The notes: generated from the sequence alone by a model not told the origin. Counted from the first letter of the stretch, positions 52,591 through 60,924 are shown. The stretch: DNA of 64,000 nt from Naumannella cuiyingiana (GCF_013408305.1 NZ_JACBZS010000001.1:3100001-3164000); one strand, 5' to 3'. Made by a program: numbers and translations.

Positions 52591-53338
52591 GGTCTCCGCG
52601 CTGGATCCGTCCTTCGCCGGCGAGCTGACGATCCGAGGGCGGCTGACGACGGCATCGAATGCGACCTTCCTGGTCCAGGTCGGCGATCGGTTGGCCGTCC
52701 ACAAGCCGGTCCGCGGCGAGCGCCCGTTGCACGACTTTCCCGACGGCACGCTCGCCGCCCGCGAGGTCGCGGCGTACCGCCTGTCCAGTCTGGCCGGGTT
52801 CGATCTTGTCCCGGCGACCGTGCTGGTGGACGGACCGCTCGGCCCGGGTTCCCTGCAGGCGTGGGTGGACGAGGCCGACTACGACCTGGTGGACCTGATC
52901 AGCGAACACGATGATCTTGCCGGCCGGCTGCCCGTGATGGACGGCTTCGGCGCGGCCGACGAACCCGTCCTGGTGGTCCATGCCGACGATGATCGACTGC
53001 GCCGACTCGCCGTCTTCGATGTGGTGATCAACAATGCCGACCGCAAGGGTGGCCACATCCTGACCCGCGAGGGACGGGTGTTCGCCGTCGATCACGGCGT
53101 GTGCTTCCACACCCAGGACAAGCTGCGGACGGTGCTGTGGGGTTTCGCCGGCGAGCCGTTGACCGACGAGCACCGGGCACTGGTGGCCGCGGCCCGGGAC
53201 GCGGCCGGCGAGTTGTCCGGGCTGTTGTCGGCCGCCGAGGTTGCCGCGGTCGCGGCCCGGGCCGAGGCGCTGCTCGCGGCCGGAGTACTGCCCGAGCCGG
53301 CCGAGCACCGTTTCCCGTTCCCCTGGCCGCCGTTCTGA
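52583..53338 (+). CDS. SCO1664 family protein (PI3/4-kinase-like fold)
   Basis: A 251-residue protein with kinase-like elements: ASNATFLVQVGDRLAVHKPV (Lys in the nucleotide pocket), LAAREVAAYRLSSLAGFDLVP, and VFDVVINNADRKGGHIL, then FAVDHGVCFH, which parallel the catalytic and metal loops of phosphoinositide-kinase-like enzymes. The family partners DUF3090 and MshC in actinobacteria; a role in mycothiol or carbohydrate phosphorylation is speculative. GTG start inside the end of the DUF3090 gene. Confidence 0.87.
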   Translation: MSEVSALDPSFAGELTIRGRLTTASNATFLVQVGDRLAVHKPVRGERPLHDFPDGTLAAREVAAYRLSSLAGFDLVPATVLVDGPLGPGSLQAWVDEADYDLVDLISEHDDLAGRLPVMDGFGAADEPVLVVHADDDRLRRLAVFDVVINNADRKGGHILTREGRVFAVDHGVCFHTQDKLRTVLWGFAGEPLTDEHRALVAAARDAAGELSGLLSAAEVAAVAARAEALLAAGVLPEPAEHRFPFPWPPF

Positions 53339-53418
53339 TCCGCGCGAGGCGGGCGCCGACACCGGGCGCGAAGGCCAGCCGGATCGCGGTTCGTTTCGTG
53401 CGGGCGCCCCGGCTGGCC

Positions 53419-53424
53419 TAGCAT
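53419..53424 (+). promoter_or_regulatory. -10 element of mshC (leaderless)
   Basis: TAGCAT, 7 nt before the ATG at 53432. Confidence 0.45.
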
Positions 53425-53431
53425 CGCCCGC

Positions 53432-54664
53432 ATGCAGGCGTGGCCATTCCCACCCGTTCCGTCGCTCGCCCCCGATCGAGACGCCGGCCCGGTCCGCATC
53501 TTCGACTCGTGGTCACGCGAGGTCGTGCCCGTCGGGCCCGAGCGCGGGACCGCACGGATGTATGTCTGCGGGATCACCCCCTATGACGCGACCCATCTCG
53601 GGCACGCGGCGACCTATGTCGCCTTCGATGTGCTGCAGCGGCAGTGGCGCGATCTCGGGCTGAACGTCAACTACGTGCAGAACGTGACCGACATCGACGA
53701 CCCGCTGCTGGAGCGCGCCGAGGCGACCGGGGAGGACTGGGTCGACCTGGCGGAGCGCGAGACCGAGTTGTTCCGCACCGACATGGCGGCGCTGAACGTG
53801 CTGCCGCCCACGGAGTTCGTGGGCGCGGTCGAGTCGATCCCGTTGATCAACCGGCTGCTGGAGCAGTTGCCCGACGGGGCGATCTACCAGGTCGACGATC
53901 CCGAACACCCCGACTGGTACTTCCGCAACGAGCTGGCCCCGCACTTCAACGAGATGGCCCGGCTCGGCGACGACGAGGCGCGCGCGCTGTTCGCCGAGCG
54001 CGGCGGCGACCCGGATCGGCCGGGCAAGAAGCACCCGTTGGACGGCCTGGTCTGGCGCGTCGAGCGACCGGGCGAACCGGCCTGGGACTCGAGCCTCGGC
54101 CGCGGCCGACCGGGCTGGCACATCGAGTGCACGGCGATCGCGAACCGCTTCCTCGGGCCCGCGTTCGACATCCAGGGCGGCGGCTCCGATCTGATCTTCC
54201 CCCATCACGAGATGTCGGCCGCCGGGGGTGAGGTGGCCACCGGCGAGCCGTTGGCGAAGGCGTACGCCCACAGCGGGATGGTCGGCCTGGACGGCGAGAA
54301 GATGAGCAAGTCCCGGGGCAATCTCGTCCTGGTCAGCAAGCTGCGCGAGGCCGGGGTCGACCCGATGGCGATTCGGCTCGTGCTGCTGGATCATCACTGG
54401 CGCACCGACTGGAGCTATGACGACGACCAGCTCGAGGCCGCGACGCAGCGGCTGGCACGGTGGCGCGCGGCGGTCACCCGGCGCGCCGCGCCCGAGGCCG
54501 AACCCGCGCTGGCCGCGCTCCGTGCCGCGCTCCGCGACGATCTGGACACCCCGACCGCGCTGCGGGTGGTGGACGAGTGGGCCGCCGAGGACGGGGCGGA
54601 CGAGCACGCCCCCGGACAACTCGCCGAGGCGATCGACGCCCTGCTCGGGGTGCGGCTGTCCTGA
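53432..54664 (+). CDS. mshC: Cysteine:1D-myo-inosityl 2-amino-2-deoxy-alpha-D-glucopyranoside ligase (MshC)
   Basis: A 410-residue class I aminoacyl-tRNA-synthetase-like ligase. The HIGH-type motif is THLGHAATY (about residues 52-60) next to the zinc Cys in [20 protein letters not shown] and DLIFPHHE supply further metal/cysteine contacts, and the KMSKS loop is EKMSKSRGN. It lacks the anticodon-binding domain of CysS, so it is MshC, which joins cysteine to GlcN-Ins in mycothiol biosynthesis using ATP. This marks the host as a mycothiol-producing actinobacterium. Confidence 0.95.
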   Translation: MQAWPFPPVPSLAPDRDAGPVRIFDSWSREVVPVGPERGTARMYVCGITPYDATHLGHAATYVAFDVLQRQWRDLGLNVNYVQNVTDIDDPLLERAEATGEDWVDLAERETELFRTDMAALNVLPPTEFVGAVESIPLINRLLEQLPDGAIYQVDDPEHPDWYFRNELAPHFNEMARLGDDEARALFAERGGDPDRPGKKHPLDGLVWRVERPGEPAWDSSLGRGRPGWHIECTAIANRFLGPAFDIQGGGSDLIFPHHEMSAAGGEVATGEPLAKAYAHSGMVGLDGEKMSKSRGNLVLVSKLREAGVDPMAIRLVLLDHHWRTDWSYDDDQLEAATQRLARWRAAVTRRAAPEAEPALAALRAALRDDLDTPTALRVVDEWAAEDGADEHAPGQLAEAIDALLGVRLS

Positions 54665-54721
54665 CCCGGCCGCCGGGTGTTGCCGCCGGGCTGGCATGAT
54701 GGGGCCAGCAGGTAGTTCCTG

Positions 54722-54845
54722 CGTGTTCTGGGGTCGGTGAAAATCCGAGCCGGCGGTGAAAGTCCGCGACCCGATGGCAGCCAGTCATCGGTTGATGGGG
54801 TGGAAGTCCCCGACCGACGGTGAGAGTCCGGATGGGAAGAACACG
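54722..54845 (+). promoter_or_regulatory. FMN riboswitch (RFN element)
   Basis: P1 is closed by CGTGTTCT (54722-54729) and AGAACACG (54838-54845). Inside are the conserved RFN blocks GGGGTCGGTGAAAATCCGA, CCGGCGGTGAAAGTCCGC, GGTGGAAGTCCCCGACC and GACGGTGAGAGTCCGGATGG. It binds FMN and shuts off the downstream gene when flavin is plentiful. A small CCCCG/CGGGG hairpin (54913-54929) just before the ribosome binding site could mediate control. Confidence 0.95.
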
Positions 54846-54949
54846 AGGGCCCGCGGTGTTGCAGCGGTCGCGCCCATCCGGCGCATCGCTGATCCGCGCG
54901 TCATCGCTCCGACCCCGGACCATGCGGGGCTCGTCGAGCGGAGATGATC

Positions 54950-55636
54950 ATGAATGAGTTCGTCTGGCAGTTCCTGAACGCCCAGATCGATGTCGGATTC
55001 GGCCAACCGATCCTGTTGCGCGAGATCGTCGGCAACGGATTCGGCCTGGCGAGCGCGGTGCTCGGGATGCGCCGCAAGGTCTGGGCGTGGCCGGTCGGCA
55101 TCGTCGGCAATGTGTTGCTGTTCACCGTGTTTCTCGGTGGCGCGTTCGGTACGCCACAGCAGCTCGACCTGTGGGGGCAGGCCGGTCGTCAGGTGTTCTT
55201 CTTCGCCGTCAGCGTCTACGGCTGGATCCGGTGGGCGACCTATGCCCGGCATCACCCGGGTGATCATGTCGGCGTCCAGCCCCGCTGGGCCGGTCGCTCG
55301 GGACGGCTGCAGTTGATCATCGGTGGCCTGGTCGGCTGGATCGGCTTCTATTTCGTGCTGACCGCGCTGGAGAGCTGGAACGCGCTGGCCGACGCCTGGA
55401 TCCTGACGGGCTCCATCCTCGCCACCTACGGCATGGCCCGCGGTTGGACGGAGTTCTGGCTGATCTGGGTCGCCGTCGACATCGTCGGGATCCCGCTGCT
55501 GCTGGCCGGCGGTTTCTACCCGTCGGCGATCATGTACGCCATCTACGGCGGGTTCGTGATCGCGGGGTTCTTCGCCTGGCGGCGCGACATCCGCAATGCC
55601 GGCGATGGCGCTGCGCCCGCCCGGGTCGGCGCCTGA
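54950..55636 (+). CDS. ribM: RibM-type riboflavin transporter (PnuC-like)
   Basis: A 228-residue membrane protein with about seven helices and PnuC-family features: LREIVGNGFGLASAVLGMRRKVWAWPVGIVGN region, QVFFFAVSVYGWIRW and a terminal MYAIYGGFVIAGFFAWRR. PnuC proteins carry nicotinamide riboside. Here an FMN riboswitch lies upstream, which in actinobacteria marks RibM/PnuX, a facilitator of riboflavin uptake. GGAG lies 6 nt before ATG 54950; ATG 54944 is possible but too close to the ribosome binding site. Confidence 0.88.
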   Translation: MNEFVWQFLNAQIDVGFGQPILLREIVGNGFGLASAVLGMRRKVWAWPVGIVGNVLLFTVFLGGAFGTPQQLDLWGQAGRQVFFFAVSVYGWIRWATYARHHPGDHVGVQPRWAGRSGRLQLIIGGLVGWIGFYFVLTALESWNALADAWILTGSILATYGMARGWTEFWLIWVAVDIVGIPLLLAGGFYPSAIMYAIYGGFVIAGFFAWRRDIRNAGDGAAPARVGA

Positions 55637-55646
55637 GGATCGCGGC

Positions 55647-55652
55647 TAGGGT
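55647..55652 (+). promoter_or_regulatory. -10 element of hisE (leaderless)
   Basis: TAGGGT, 6 nt before the GTG at 55659. Confidence 0.5.
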
Positions 55653-55658
55653 GCGTGC

Positions 55659-55925
55659 GTGAGCAAGGATTTCGCCGCCCTGTACGCCGAGCTGGCCGAG
55701 AAGGCGCGTACCCGTCCGACGGGCTCGGGCACGGTCGCGCGGCTGGACGCCGGTGTGCACGAGATCGGCAAGAAGATCGTCGAGGAGGCCGCCGAGGTCT
55801 GGATGGCCGCGGAGTACGAGGGCCGCGAACAGGCCGCCGAGGAGATCAGTCAGCTCATCTATCACCTGCAGGTGTTGATGCTGGCCCTCGACCTGGCGCC
55901 CGAGGACGTCTGGCGCCACCTGTGA
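55659..55925 (+). CDS. hisE: Phosphoribosyl-ATP diphosphatase
   Basis: An 88-residue all-helical MazG-fold enzyme for step 2 of histidine synthesis (PR-ATP to PR-AMP). [20 protein letters not shown] carries the EExxE-type Mg-binding cluster, and [15 protein letters not shown] forms the partner helix (the usual Asp of EExxD is replaced by Ser in EEISQ). It is the stand-alone actinobacterial form, upstream of hisG with 57 bp between. GTG start set by the -10 box. Confidence 0.92.
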   Translation: MSKDFAALYAELAEKARTRPTGSGTVARLDAGVHEIGKKIVEEAAEVWMAAEYEGREQAAEEISQLIYHLQVLMLALDLAPEDVWRHL

Positions 55926-55968
55926 TCTCGCCGGCTCGCGCCCGGGCGGCGAGTGTGTGCCGAGCGGC

Positions 55969-55974
55969 TAGGCT
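55969..55974 (+). promoter_or_regulatory. -10 element of hisG (leaderless)
   Basis: TAGGCT, 8 nt before the GTG at 55983. hisE and hisG each have a start-proximal promoter although they are only 57 bp apart. Confidence 0.45.
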
Positions 55975-55982
55975 GGCGCCCC

Positions 55983-56852
55983 GTGGAACCCAGTCCTGAC
56001 CGTCCGCTGCTGCGCGTCGCCGTGCCCAACAAGGGCTCGCTGTCCGACGCGGCGATCCAGATGTTGCGCGAGGCCGGGTACCGGCAGCGGGGTGACAACA
56101 AGGAGCTGATCCTCGCCGACGACGCGAACGGCGTGGAGTTCTACTATCTGCGACCGCGCGACATCGCCGTCTATGTCGGCGAGGGCACGCTGGACGTCGG
56201 GATCACCGGCCGGGACATGCTGCTCGATTCCCGGGCGGCGGCCGACGAGACGGCGGCGCTCGGATTCGGCGGTACCCGGTTCCGCTTTGCCGCGCCGGCG
56301 GGTCAGGACTGGTCGGTCGAGCGGCTGGCGGGCAGCCGGATCGCCACCTCCTATCCGGGACTGGTCGGCTCCTATCTGGCCGACCGCGGCGTCGATGCGC
56401 GCCTGATCAAGCTCGATGGTGCGGTGGAGTCGGCAATCCGGCTCGGCGTCGCCGATGCCGTCGCGGACGTCGTGGAGACCGGGACCACGCTGCGCCGGGC
56501 CGGGCTGGAGCTGTTCGGCGAGCCGATCCTGGAATCCGAGGCGATCCTGATCGCGCGGCGCGGCGAGGTGCCGCCCGCCGGCCTTGATCAGCTCGCGCGG
56601 CGCCTGGACGGGGTGCTGGTCGCGCGCAACTGGGTGATGATGGACTACGACATCGCGGCCGAGCTGGCCGACCGTGCCGCCGCCCTGACACCGGGATTCG
56701 AATCGCCGACCGTGTCCCCGCTGGCCCGCGAGGGTTGGGTCGCGGTGCGCGCGATGGTACGCCGCGAGGGTTCGCAGTTGATCATGGACCAGTTGTATGC
56801 GCTCGGTGCCCGCGCGATCCTGGTCACCGACATCGCCGCCTGCCGGATCTGA
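55983..56852 (+). CDS. hisG: ATP phosphoribosyltransferase, long (HisG_L) form
   Basis: A 289-residue enzyme for the first step of histidine synthesis. VAVPNKGSLSDAAIQMLREA begins the periplasmic-binding-like catalytic fold, VGITGRDMLLD and ADAVADVVETGTTLRRAGL (PRPP loop) follow, and the C-terminal ACT-like domain (about 215-289) binds histidine for feedback control. Long forms act without HisZ. GTG 55983 is chosen from the -10 box; an in-frame ATG-like extension at 55953 would cross the promoter. Confidence 0.94.
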   Translation: MEPSPDRPLLRVAVPNKGSLSDAAIQMLREAGYRQRGDNKELILADDANGVEFYYLRPRDIAVYVGEGTLDVGITGRDMLLDSRAAADETAALGFGGTRFRFAAPAGQDWSVERLAGSRIATSYPGLVGSYLADRGVDARLIKLDGAVESAIRLGVADAVADVVETGTTLRRAGLELFGEPILESEAILIARRGEVPPAGLDQLARRLDGVLVARNWVMMDYDIAAELADRAAALTPGFESPTVSPLAREGWVAVRAMVRREGSQLIMDQLYALGARAILVTDIAACRI

Positions 56853-56862
56853 GCGGGTTCGC

Positions 56863-57309
56863 GTGAGCGATCGGGCGTACCGCTTCACCTCGCGGGTGTC
56901 GATCATCGGCGCCGCCCTCGGCACGGGTGTGCTGACGGTCGCCGCGGTCCTCGGCTGGTTCGCACTGCCGGAGTTGAGCCGGGCGCTCTTCACGATCCCG
57001 CAGGTGCTCACGCTGATCGGCTTCCTGGTCGCCCTGGACGCGGTGATCTGGTCGTTGTCGGCCTCGGCGGTCCGCGCGGACGCCGGCGGCGTCACCGTGC
57101 GCAACGGGCCCCGCACCCGGCGGTACCCGTGGTCGGACGTCGCGGCGGTGAGCTACCGGCGCTCGGATCCCTGGGCCAATCTCGTGCTCCGCAACAGCGG
57201 CGAGCACGATCCGCCGCGTCGCCCGATGCTCGGCATCCAACGCGTCGACGGCGAACGCGCCGATCGAGCCGTGCGCATGTTGCGCGAGCTGCACCGCGCC
57301 GCGAGCTGA
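56863..57309 (+). CDS. Membrane-anchored PH-domain protein
   Basis: A 148-residue protein with two hydrophobic helices near the N-terminus (about 13-32 and 44-62), then a short bacterial PH domain with ADAGGVTVRNGPRTRRYPWSDVAAV and LMLGIQ-like end strand. Found after hisG in many actinobacteria. Function unknown. GTG start 10 bp after hisG, so probably cotranscribed. Confidence 0.82.
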   Translation: MSDRAYRFTSRVSIIGAALGTGVLTVAAVLGWFALPELSRALFTIPQVLTLIGFLVALDAVIWSLSASAVRADAGGVTVRNGPRTRRYPWSDVAAVSYRRSDPWANLVLRNSGEHDPPRRPMLGIQRVDGERADRAVRMLRELHRAAS

Positions 57310-57340
57310 CCGCACGCGCGGGCCTTCCGGCCGGCCGCGC

Positions 57341-58036
57341 TCAGTCCGCGCCCAACCCGACCCGGTCCGCCAGCCGGTCGAAGGCGAGTCGGGCGTACCG
57401 GTCGGCCGGGTCGATGGTGCCGACCAGGTGGCCGTTCAGCTCGAGGCTGGTGAATCCGATCAGCTCGCTGAGCACCGAGAACAGCGCGGCGACGGTCGCG
57501 GGCGCCAGCTCCGGGGCGCCCAGCCGGTCGGCGATGCCGCCGAGCTGGCGCACCAGGGCCGCGGGCCCCGGCACCTCCTCGGCCGCGCCGAGCGCGTCCC
57601 CGGCGGCGACGAGCACTTCGACGAATGGTGTGACCACCCGGGCCGCGGCGGGCACGGTATCGGCCGGGGCGGCGTACCCCGGGATCGGCGAGCCGTAGAT
57701 CAACATGAACTCGTGCGGATGGTCGCGCGCCCAGTCGCGGAGCACCGCACAGGCGGCGACGAACCGGGCGCGCGGTGTCGCAGCACGCCGCCCGGCGGCC
57801 TGCTCGACGGCATCACCCAGCCGCCCGAAGGAGTCGATCAGCAGCGCCGTGATCAGCGCATCCCGCGAGGGGTAGTAGCGATAGACCGCCGACGACACCA
57901 CGCCGAGTTCGCGGGCGACGCCGCGCAGGCTGAGCGTCGCCGCGCCCTGCTCGGCGATCTGGCGTCGCGCGATCTCGGTGATCTCGTCCAGGGTGCGGGC
58001 CCGGGCGCGGGCGCGCGGTGTGCTCGATCCGGCCAT
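57341..58036 (-). CDS. TetR/AcrR family transcriptional regulator
   Basis: A 231-residue regulator. The N-terminal helix-turn-helix has EIARRQIAEQGAATLSLRGV, LGVVSSAVYRYYPSRDALI. The ligand-binding C-terminal domain matches the TetR_C_25/WHG type (HEFMLIYGSPIPGY). It is divergent from the membrane protein gene at 58177. Two near-identical palindromes in the shared spacer are its likely operators, so it should repress that gene and itself. Confidence 0.9.
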   Translation of the reverse strand: MAGSSTPRARARARTLDEITEIARRQIAEQGAATLSLRGVARELGVVSSAVYRYYPSRDALITALLIDSFGRLGDAVEQAAGRRAATPRARFVAACAVLRDWARDHPHEFMLIYGSPIPGYAAPADTVPAAARVVTPFVEVLVAAGDALGAAEEVPGPAALVRQLGGIADRLGAPELAPATVAALFSVLSELIGFTSLELNGHLVGTIDPADRYARLAFDRLADRVGLGAD

Positions 58037-58084
58037 GAACCGATCCTGCCAGCTCCGCGACGGTGCGGGAGGGTTTCGCTCACA

Positions 58085-58154
58085 ACAGAGAGCAGTGCTC
58101 TTGACTTCGTGCCGGAGGCGCGGCAGCCTTGGTTGACAGAGAGCACCGCTCTCG
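58085..58154. promoter_or_regulatory. Twin TetR-type operators and the promoter of the target gene
   Basis: Two 19-bp sites match at 16 positions: ACAGAGAGCAGTGCTCTTG (58085-58103) and ACAGAGAGCACCGCTCTCG (58136-58154), 51 bp apart. Each is a palindrome (AGAGCA-G-TGCTCT; GAGAGC-ACC-GCTCTC). The second lies exactly in the 16-bp spacer between TTGACA (58133-58138) and AATTGT (58155-58160), so bound repressor would block RNA polymerase. Confidence 0.75.
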
Positions 58155-58176
58155 AATTGTCCACCGAGGAGCGATC

Positions 58177-58860
58177 ATGATCCGTCGCCTGTCCCTGATC
58201 GCGCTGCCGGCGCTCGCCGGTTCGTGCTTCGCGGCCTACCAGATACTGCGGCCCTATCCGCCCACGAACCCCGAGACCGGGGCTGTCGGAGCGGCCGCGG
58301 TCGCCTCGAACGCCTGGACGGGCGCCCACACGCTCGCCATGGTCGGCATCGTCGCCCTGATGTTCTGGGTGCCGCTGATCGCGACCCGCTGGGGGAGGGG
58401 GTACGCCTGGCTGGGTCCGCTCGCCGTCGGCGCCGGGGCGGCCCTGCTGCCGTACTACGGGGCGGAGACGTTCGGCCTCGGTTCGATCGCCCGGCGCGCC
58501 GTGGCAGACGAGGACTGGTCGCTGCTGTCGACCTTCGCCGACGTCCGCTACGCGCTCGTGCCGACCATCACCTTCGCGCTCGGGCTGCTGGCGCTCGCGG
58601 TTCTCGGTGTGGCGCTCGCGGTCGGCTGGTGGCGCCGGGAGCGGCCGAGGGCGCTGATGCTGCCGATGGCGTTCGGACTCGTCGTCTACCTGCCGCAGTT
58701 CTTCACTCCGCCGGCGGGTCGGATGTCGCACGGGCTGCTGCTCGCCGCCGGCGGCATCGCCACCGCGGTCGCGCTGGTGCTGGCCCGGAGTGCGACCCCG
58801 ATCCTTCCCGCAGAGCGACCGTCGGACGACGGCCGCACCCGCCCGACTGTGGCAGCCTAG
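58177..58860 (+). CDS. TetR-controlled membrane protein of unknown function
   Basis: A 227-residue protein with about six hydrophobic segments (N-terminal signal-anchor LSLIALPALAGSCFAAYQIL; later AHTLAMVGIVALMFWVPL, LGPLAVGAGAALLPYYGAE and others). GAETFGLGSIARRAV is a soluble loop between segments. No family recognised. GAGGAG lies about 8 nt before the ATG. The divergent tetR gene and the embedded operator suggest drug- or metabolite-induced expression. Confidence 0.8.
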   Translation: MIRRLSLIALPALAGSCFAAYQILRPYPPTNPETGAVGAAAVASNAWTGAHTLAMVGIVALMFWVPLIATRWGRGYAWLGPLAVGAGAALLPYYGAETFGLGSIARRAVADEDWSLLSTFADVRYALVPTITFALGLLALAVLGVALAVGWWRRERPRALMLPMAFGLVVYLPQFFTPPAGRMSHGLLLAAGGIATAVALVLARSATPILPAERPSDDGRTRPTVAA

Positions 58861-58865
58861 GAGCC

Positions 58866-59342
58866 ATGAATCCCCAGGCCTATCTCCTGCCGCTGTGCAT
58901 CGGGCTGACCCTGGTCGGCCTGGTCGCCACCGTGATCACCTGGCGGACCAGCAAGCGGCGCGGCAAGGCCGTCCAGATGTTCGGGCTGGCGCTGTTGCCC
59001 GTCGGGCTCTACCTGACCGGTCTGTTGCTGCTGGTCTGGAACTTCGTGGCCGGGATCATCGCCTGGGCCTTTGCGCTGATCCTCGCCCCCGTGGTCTGGG
59101 TCGGCCTCGGCTTCGTCGGCCTGGCGATCGTGTTGTGGGTGATCGGCGGCATCGCGGCAGCACGGGCCGCGGCCAAGGCGCTTCCCGCGGGGACGGCCGA
59201 CGCCGGCGCGGTCGCACCCGCGCCCCGGAGCTCGACCGCGCAGCCCGGCACGCCGCCGAAGAAGGCCGCGGGCGGCAAGCAGCCCGCCGATCCCGAGCTG
59301 GACGAGATCGAGGCCCTGCTCCGCAAGCGGGGGATCGAGTGA
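58866..59342 (+). CDS. Small membrane protein with charged C-terminal tail
   Basis: A 158-residue protein: three to four hydrophobic helices (about residues 5-22, 38-58, 60-78, 80-98), then an Ala/Pro/Lys-rich tail ending ELDEIEALLRKRGIE. Similar proteins with a terminal EIEALLRKRGI are common in actinobacteria next to SseB and infC. Function unknown. AGGAG lies 2 nt before the ATG; it begins 5 bp after the previous stop. Confidence 0.78.
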   Translation: MNPQAYLLPLCIGLTLVGLVATVITWRTSKRRGKAVQMFGLALLPVGLYLTGLLLLVWNFVAGIIAWAFALILAPVVWVGLGFVGLAIVLWVIGGIAAARAAAKALPAGTADAGAVAPAPRSSTAQPGTPPKKAAGGKQPADPELDEIEALLRKRGIE

Positions 59343-59352
59343 GGGTACGCGC

Positions 59353-59865
59353 GTGAGCGGCCGGGAACTCGGCGGCTACGACGAACGATTCGCCGACGAC
59401 GACGGCTCGCCGGATGAGGTGGTACGCGACCGGCTGGTCGCGGCCGGCAGCGGCCGCCCCGAGGCCTACCTGGACGCGGTCGTCGCCCTGTGCGGCGCGC
59501 GGCTGCTCGTCCCCGTCCTTGCCGCCGGGGACGAGACGCTGACCCCCGATCCGAACCGGGAGGGCGATGTCTCCGCCGTCTTGCTGCAGCGACCGGACGG
59601 CGCTCGAGCCCTGCCGGTGTTCACGGGCAGCGACTCGGCGGCGGCCTGGCATCCGCAGGCCCGACCGATTCCCGCGACCCTGGACCGGGTTGCCCAGACC
59701 GCTCTCGCGGAGGGGGCGGGCACGGTGCTGGTCGATGTGGTCGGCCCGGCGCCCCTGACGATCGAGGGCGAGGTGCTCGGCGAACTCGCCCAGGGGCATC
59801 GACTGGTCCGTCTGCCCGACGGCTTCGGCTGGGCCCGCACCGCCCCGGCGGAGCCGACGGAATAG
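59353..59865 (+). CDS. SseB family protein
   Basis: A 170-residue cytosolic protein with an SseB N-terminal-type domain: DAVVALCGARLLVPVLAAGD, SAVLLQRPDGARALPVFTGS, AAAWHPQARPIPATL and ALAEGAGTVLVDVVGPAPL. The family is widespread but of unknown role. In actinobacteria it commonly precedes infC, as here. GTG start 10 bp after the previous gene. Confidence 0.88.
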   Translation: MSGRELGGYDERFADDDGSPDEVVRDRLVAAGSGRPEAYLDAVVALCGARLLVPVLAAGDETLTPDPNREGDVSAVLLQRPDGARALPVFTGSDSAAAWHPQARPIPATLDRVAQTALAEGAGTVLVDVVGPAPLTIEGEVLGELAQGHRLVRLPDGFGWARTAPAEPTE

Positions 59866-59898
59866 TCGCGGCCCGGCCCGCGTTCCACCCTTGTGGTC

Positions 59899-59934
59899 GC
59901 GCGATGTGAGATTCATCGCGCAAGCCGCTACCAT
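59899..59934 (+). promoter_or_regulatory. Palindrome and -10 element in front of infC
   Basis: GCGCGATG (59899-59906) and CATCGCGC (59914-59921) are perfect 8-bp arms around a 7-nt centre. TACCAT (59929-59934) follows 7 bp later as a likely -10, so the palindrome would cover the -35 region. It could equally act as the sseB terminator, but no T-tract follows it. Confidence 0.45.
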
Positions 59935-60084
59935 TGACCGCGATCACCGACGGGTTGTCACCATCGGTGGTCCCACCGAACAAGCGGGGATCTGATCTCC
60001 CACCCGAGCGGCGCCACGACCACAGGTTGCGGAAGTTGCCGGGTCCACGGGTCGCGGGCGTTTGCCGTCCGCGCCCTCCGATCA

Positions 60085-60112
60085 GGCCTCCGCGGACGCG
60101 GGGGCCTTTCTT
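60085..60112 (+). terminator. Attenuator-like terminator in the infC leader
   Basis: GGCCTCCGC (60085-60093) pairs with GCGGGGGCC (60098-60106) through 8 Watson-Crick pairs and one G-U around a GGAC loop, followed by TTTCTT. It lies about 150 nt after the presumed promoter and 50 nt before the infC start, so it can end transcription inside the leader. Confidence 0.65.
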
Positions 60113-60161
60113 GGTTGCGCCAGGCGGTGGCGTAACCGGCAATCGTCCACGAGGAGGACAC

Positions 60162-60851
60162 ATCAGCACTGAACCGCGCATCAACGATCGCATCCGCGTC
60201 TCCGAGGTCCGACTGGTCGGCCCGGCTGGGGAGCAGGTGGGGATCGTTCGCATCGACGACGCTCTGCGGTTGGCCCGCGAGTCCGATCTCGACCTGGTCG
60301 AGGTCGCCCCGATGGCCCGTCCGCCGGTGGCGAAGCTCATGGACTACGGCAAGTTCAAGTACGAGAGTGCGCAGAAGGACCGCAACAGCCGGCGGAACCA
60401 GTCGAACACGGTGATCAAGGAGATGAAGCTCCGACCGAAGATCGACAGCCACGACTACGAGACCAAGAAGGGTCACGTGGTCCGGTTCCTGAAGGCGGGC
60501 GACAAGGTGAAGATCACGATCATGTTCCGCGGCCGGGAGCAGTCCCGCCCGGAGCTCGGCTTCAACCTGCTGAAGCGGCTGGCCGACGATGTCGAGGAGT
60601 TCGGCTTCGTCGAGTCCAATCCCAAGCAGGACGGCCGGAACATGCTGATGGTCCTCGGCCCGCACAAGAAGAAGTCGGAGGCCAAGGCCGACGTCGACGC
60701 CGATCGCGACCGCCGCGCGGCGGAGCGTACCGAGAGCGCCGAGGCCGAGCGCGTCGAGCTGGCCGAACGGCGCGAGAAGGTTGCCGCCGCCCCGGCGAAG
60801 AAGAAGAAAAAGGGTCCGGCCGACAACATGGACCCCGACATCGACCTGTAG
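60162..60851 (+). CDS. infC: Translation initiation factor IF-3 (AUC start)
   Basis: A 229-residue IF-3: N-terminal domain ([40 protein letters not shown]), Lys-rich linker, C-terminal domain ([39 protein letters not shown]) and an extra charged tail of about 60 residues rich in Ala, Glu, Lys. No ATG, GTG or TTG lies where homologues begin. AGGAGG at 60152-60157 points to ATC 60162 (ISTEPRIND). A rare AUU/AUC-type start is how IF-3 senses its own level in many bacteria. Confidence 0.93.
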   Translation: MSTEPRINDRIRVSEVRLVGPAGEQVGIVRIDDALRLARESDLDLVEVAPMARPPVAKLMDYGKFKYESAQKDRNSRRNQSNTVIKEMKLRPKIDSHDYETKKGHVVRFLKAGDKVKITIMFRGREQSRPELGFNLLKRLADDVEEFGFVESNPKQDGRNMLMVLGPHKKKSEAKADVDADRDRRAAERTESAEAERVELAERREKVAAAPAKKKKKGPADNMDPDIDL

Positions 60852-60858
60852 GAACCGG

Positions 60859-60900
60859 TCGGCGCGAGCGCCGATCACAAGCAAGGCCGGTACGCCGGCC
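60859..60900 (+). promoter_or_regulatory. Two adjacent tetraloop hairpins between infC and rpmI
   Basis: TCGGCG/CGCCGA (60859-60864, 60869-60874) with a CGAG loop, then GGCCGG/CCGGCC (60885-60890, 60895-60900) with a TACG loop. They lie 25 nt before the rpmI start. Possible L20/L35 autoregulatory RNA or RNA-processing site. Confidence 0.4.
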
Positions 60901-60924
60901 CTGGCAGCAGAAGGAGGGCCCACC

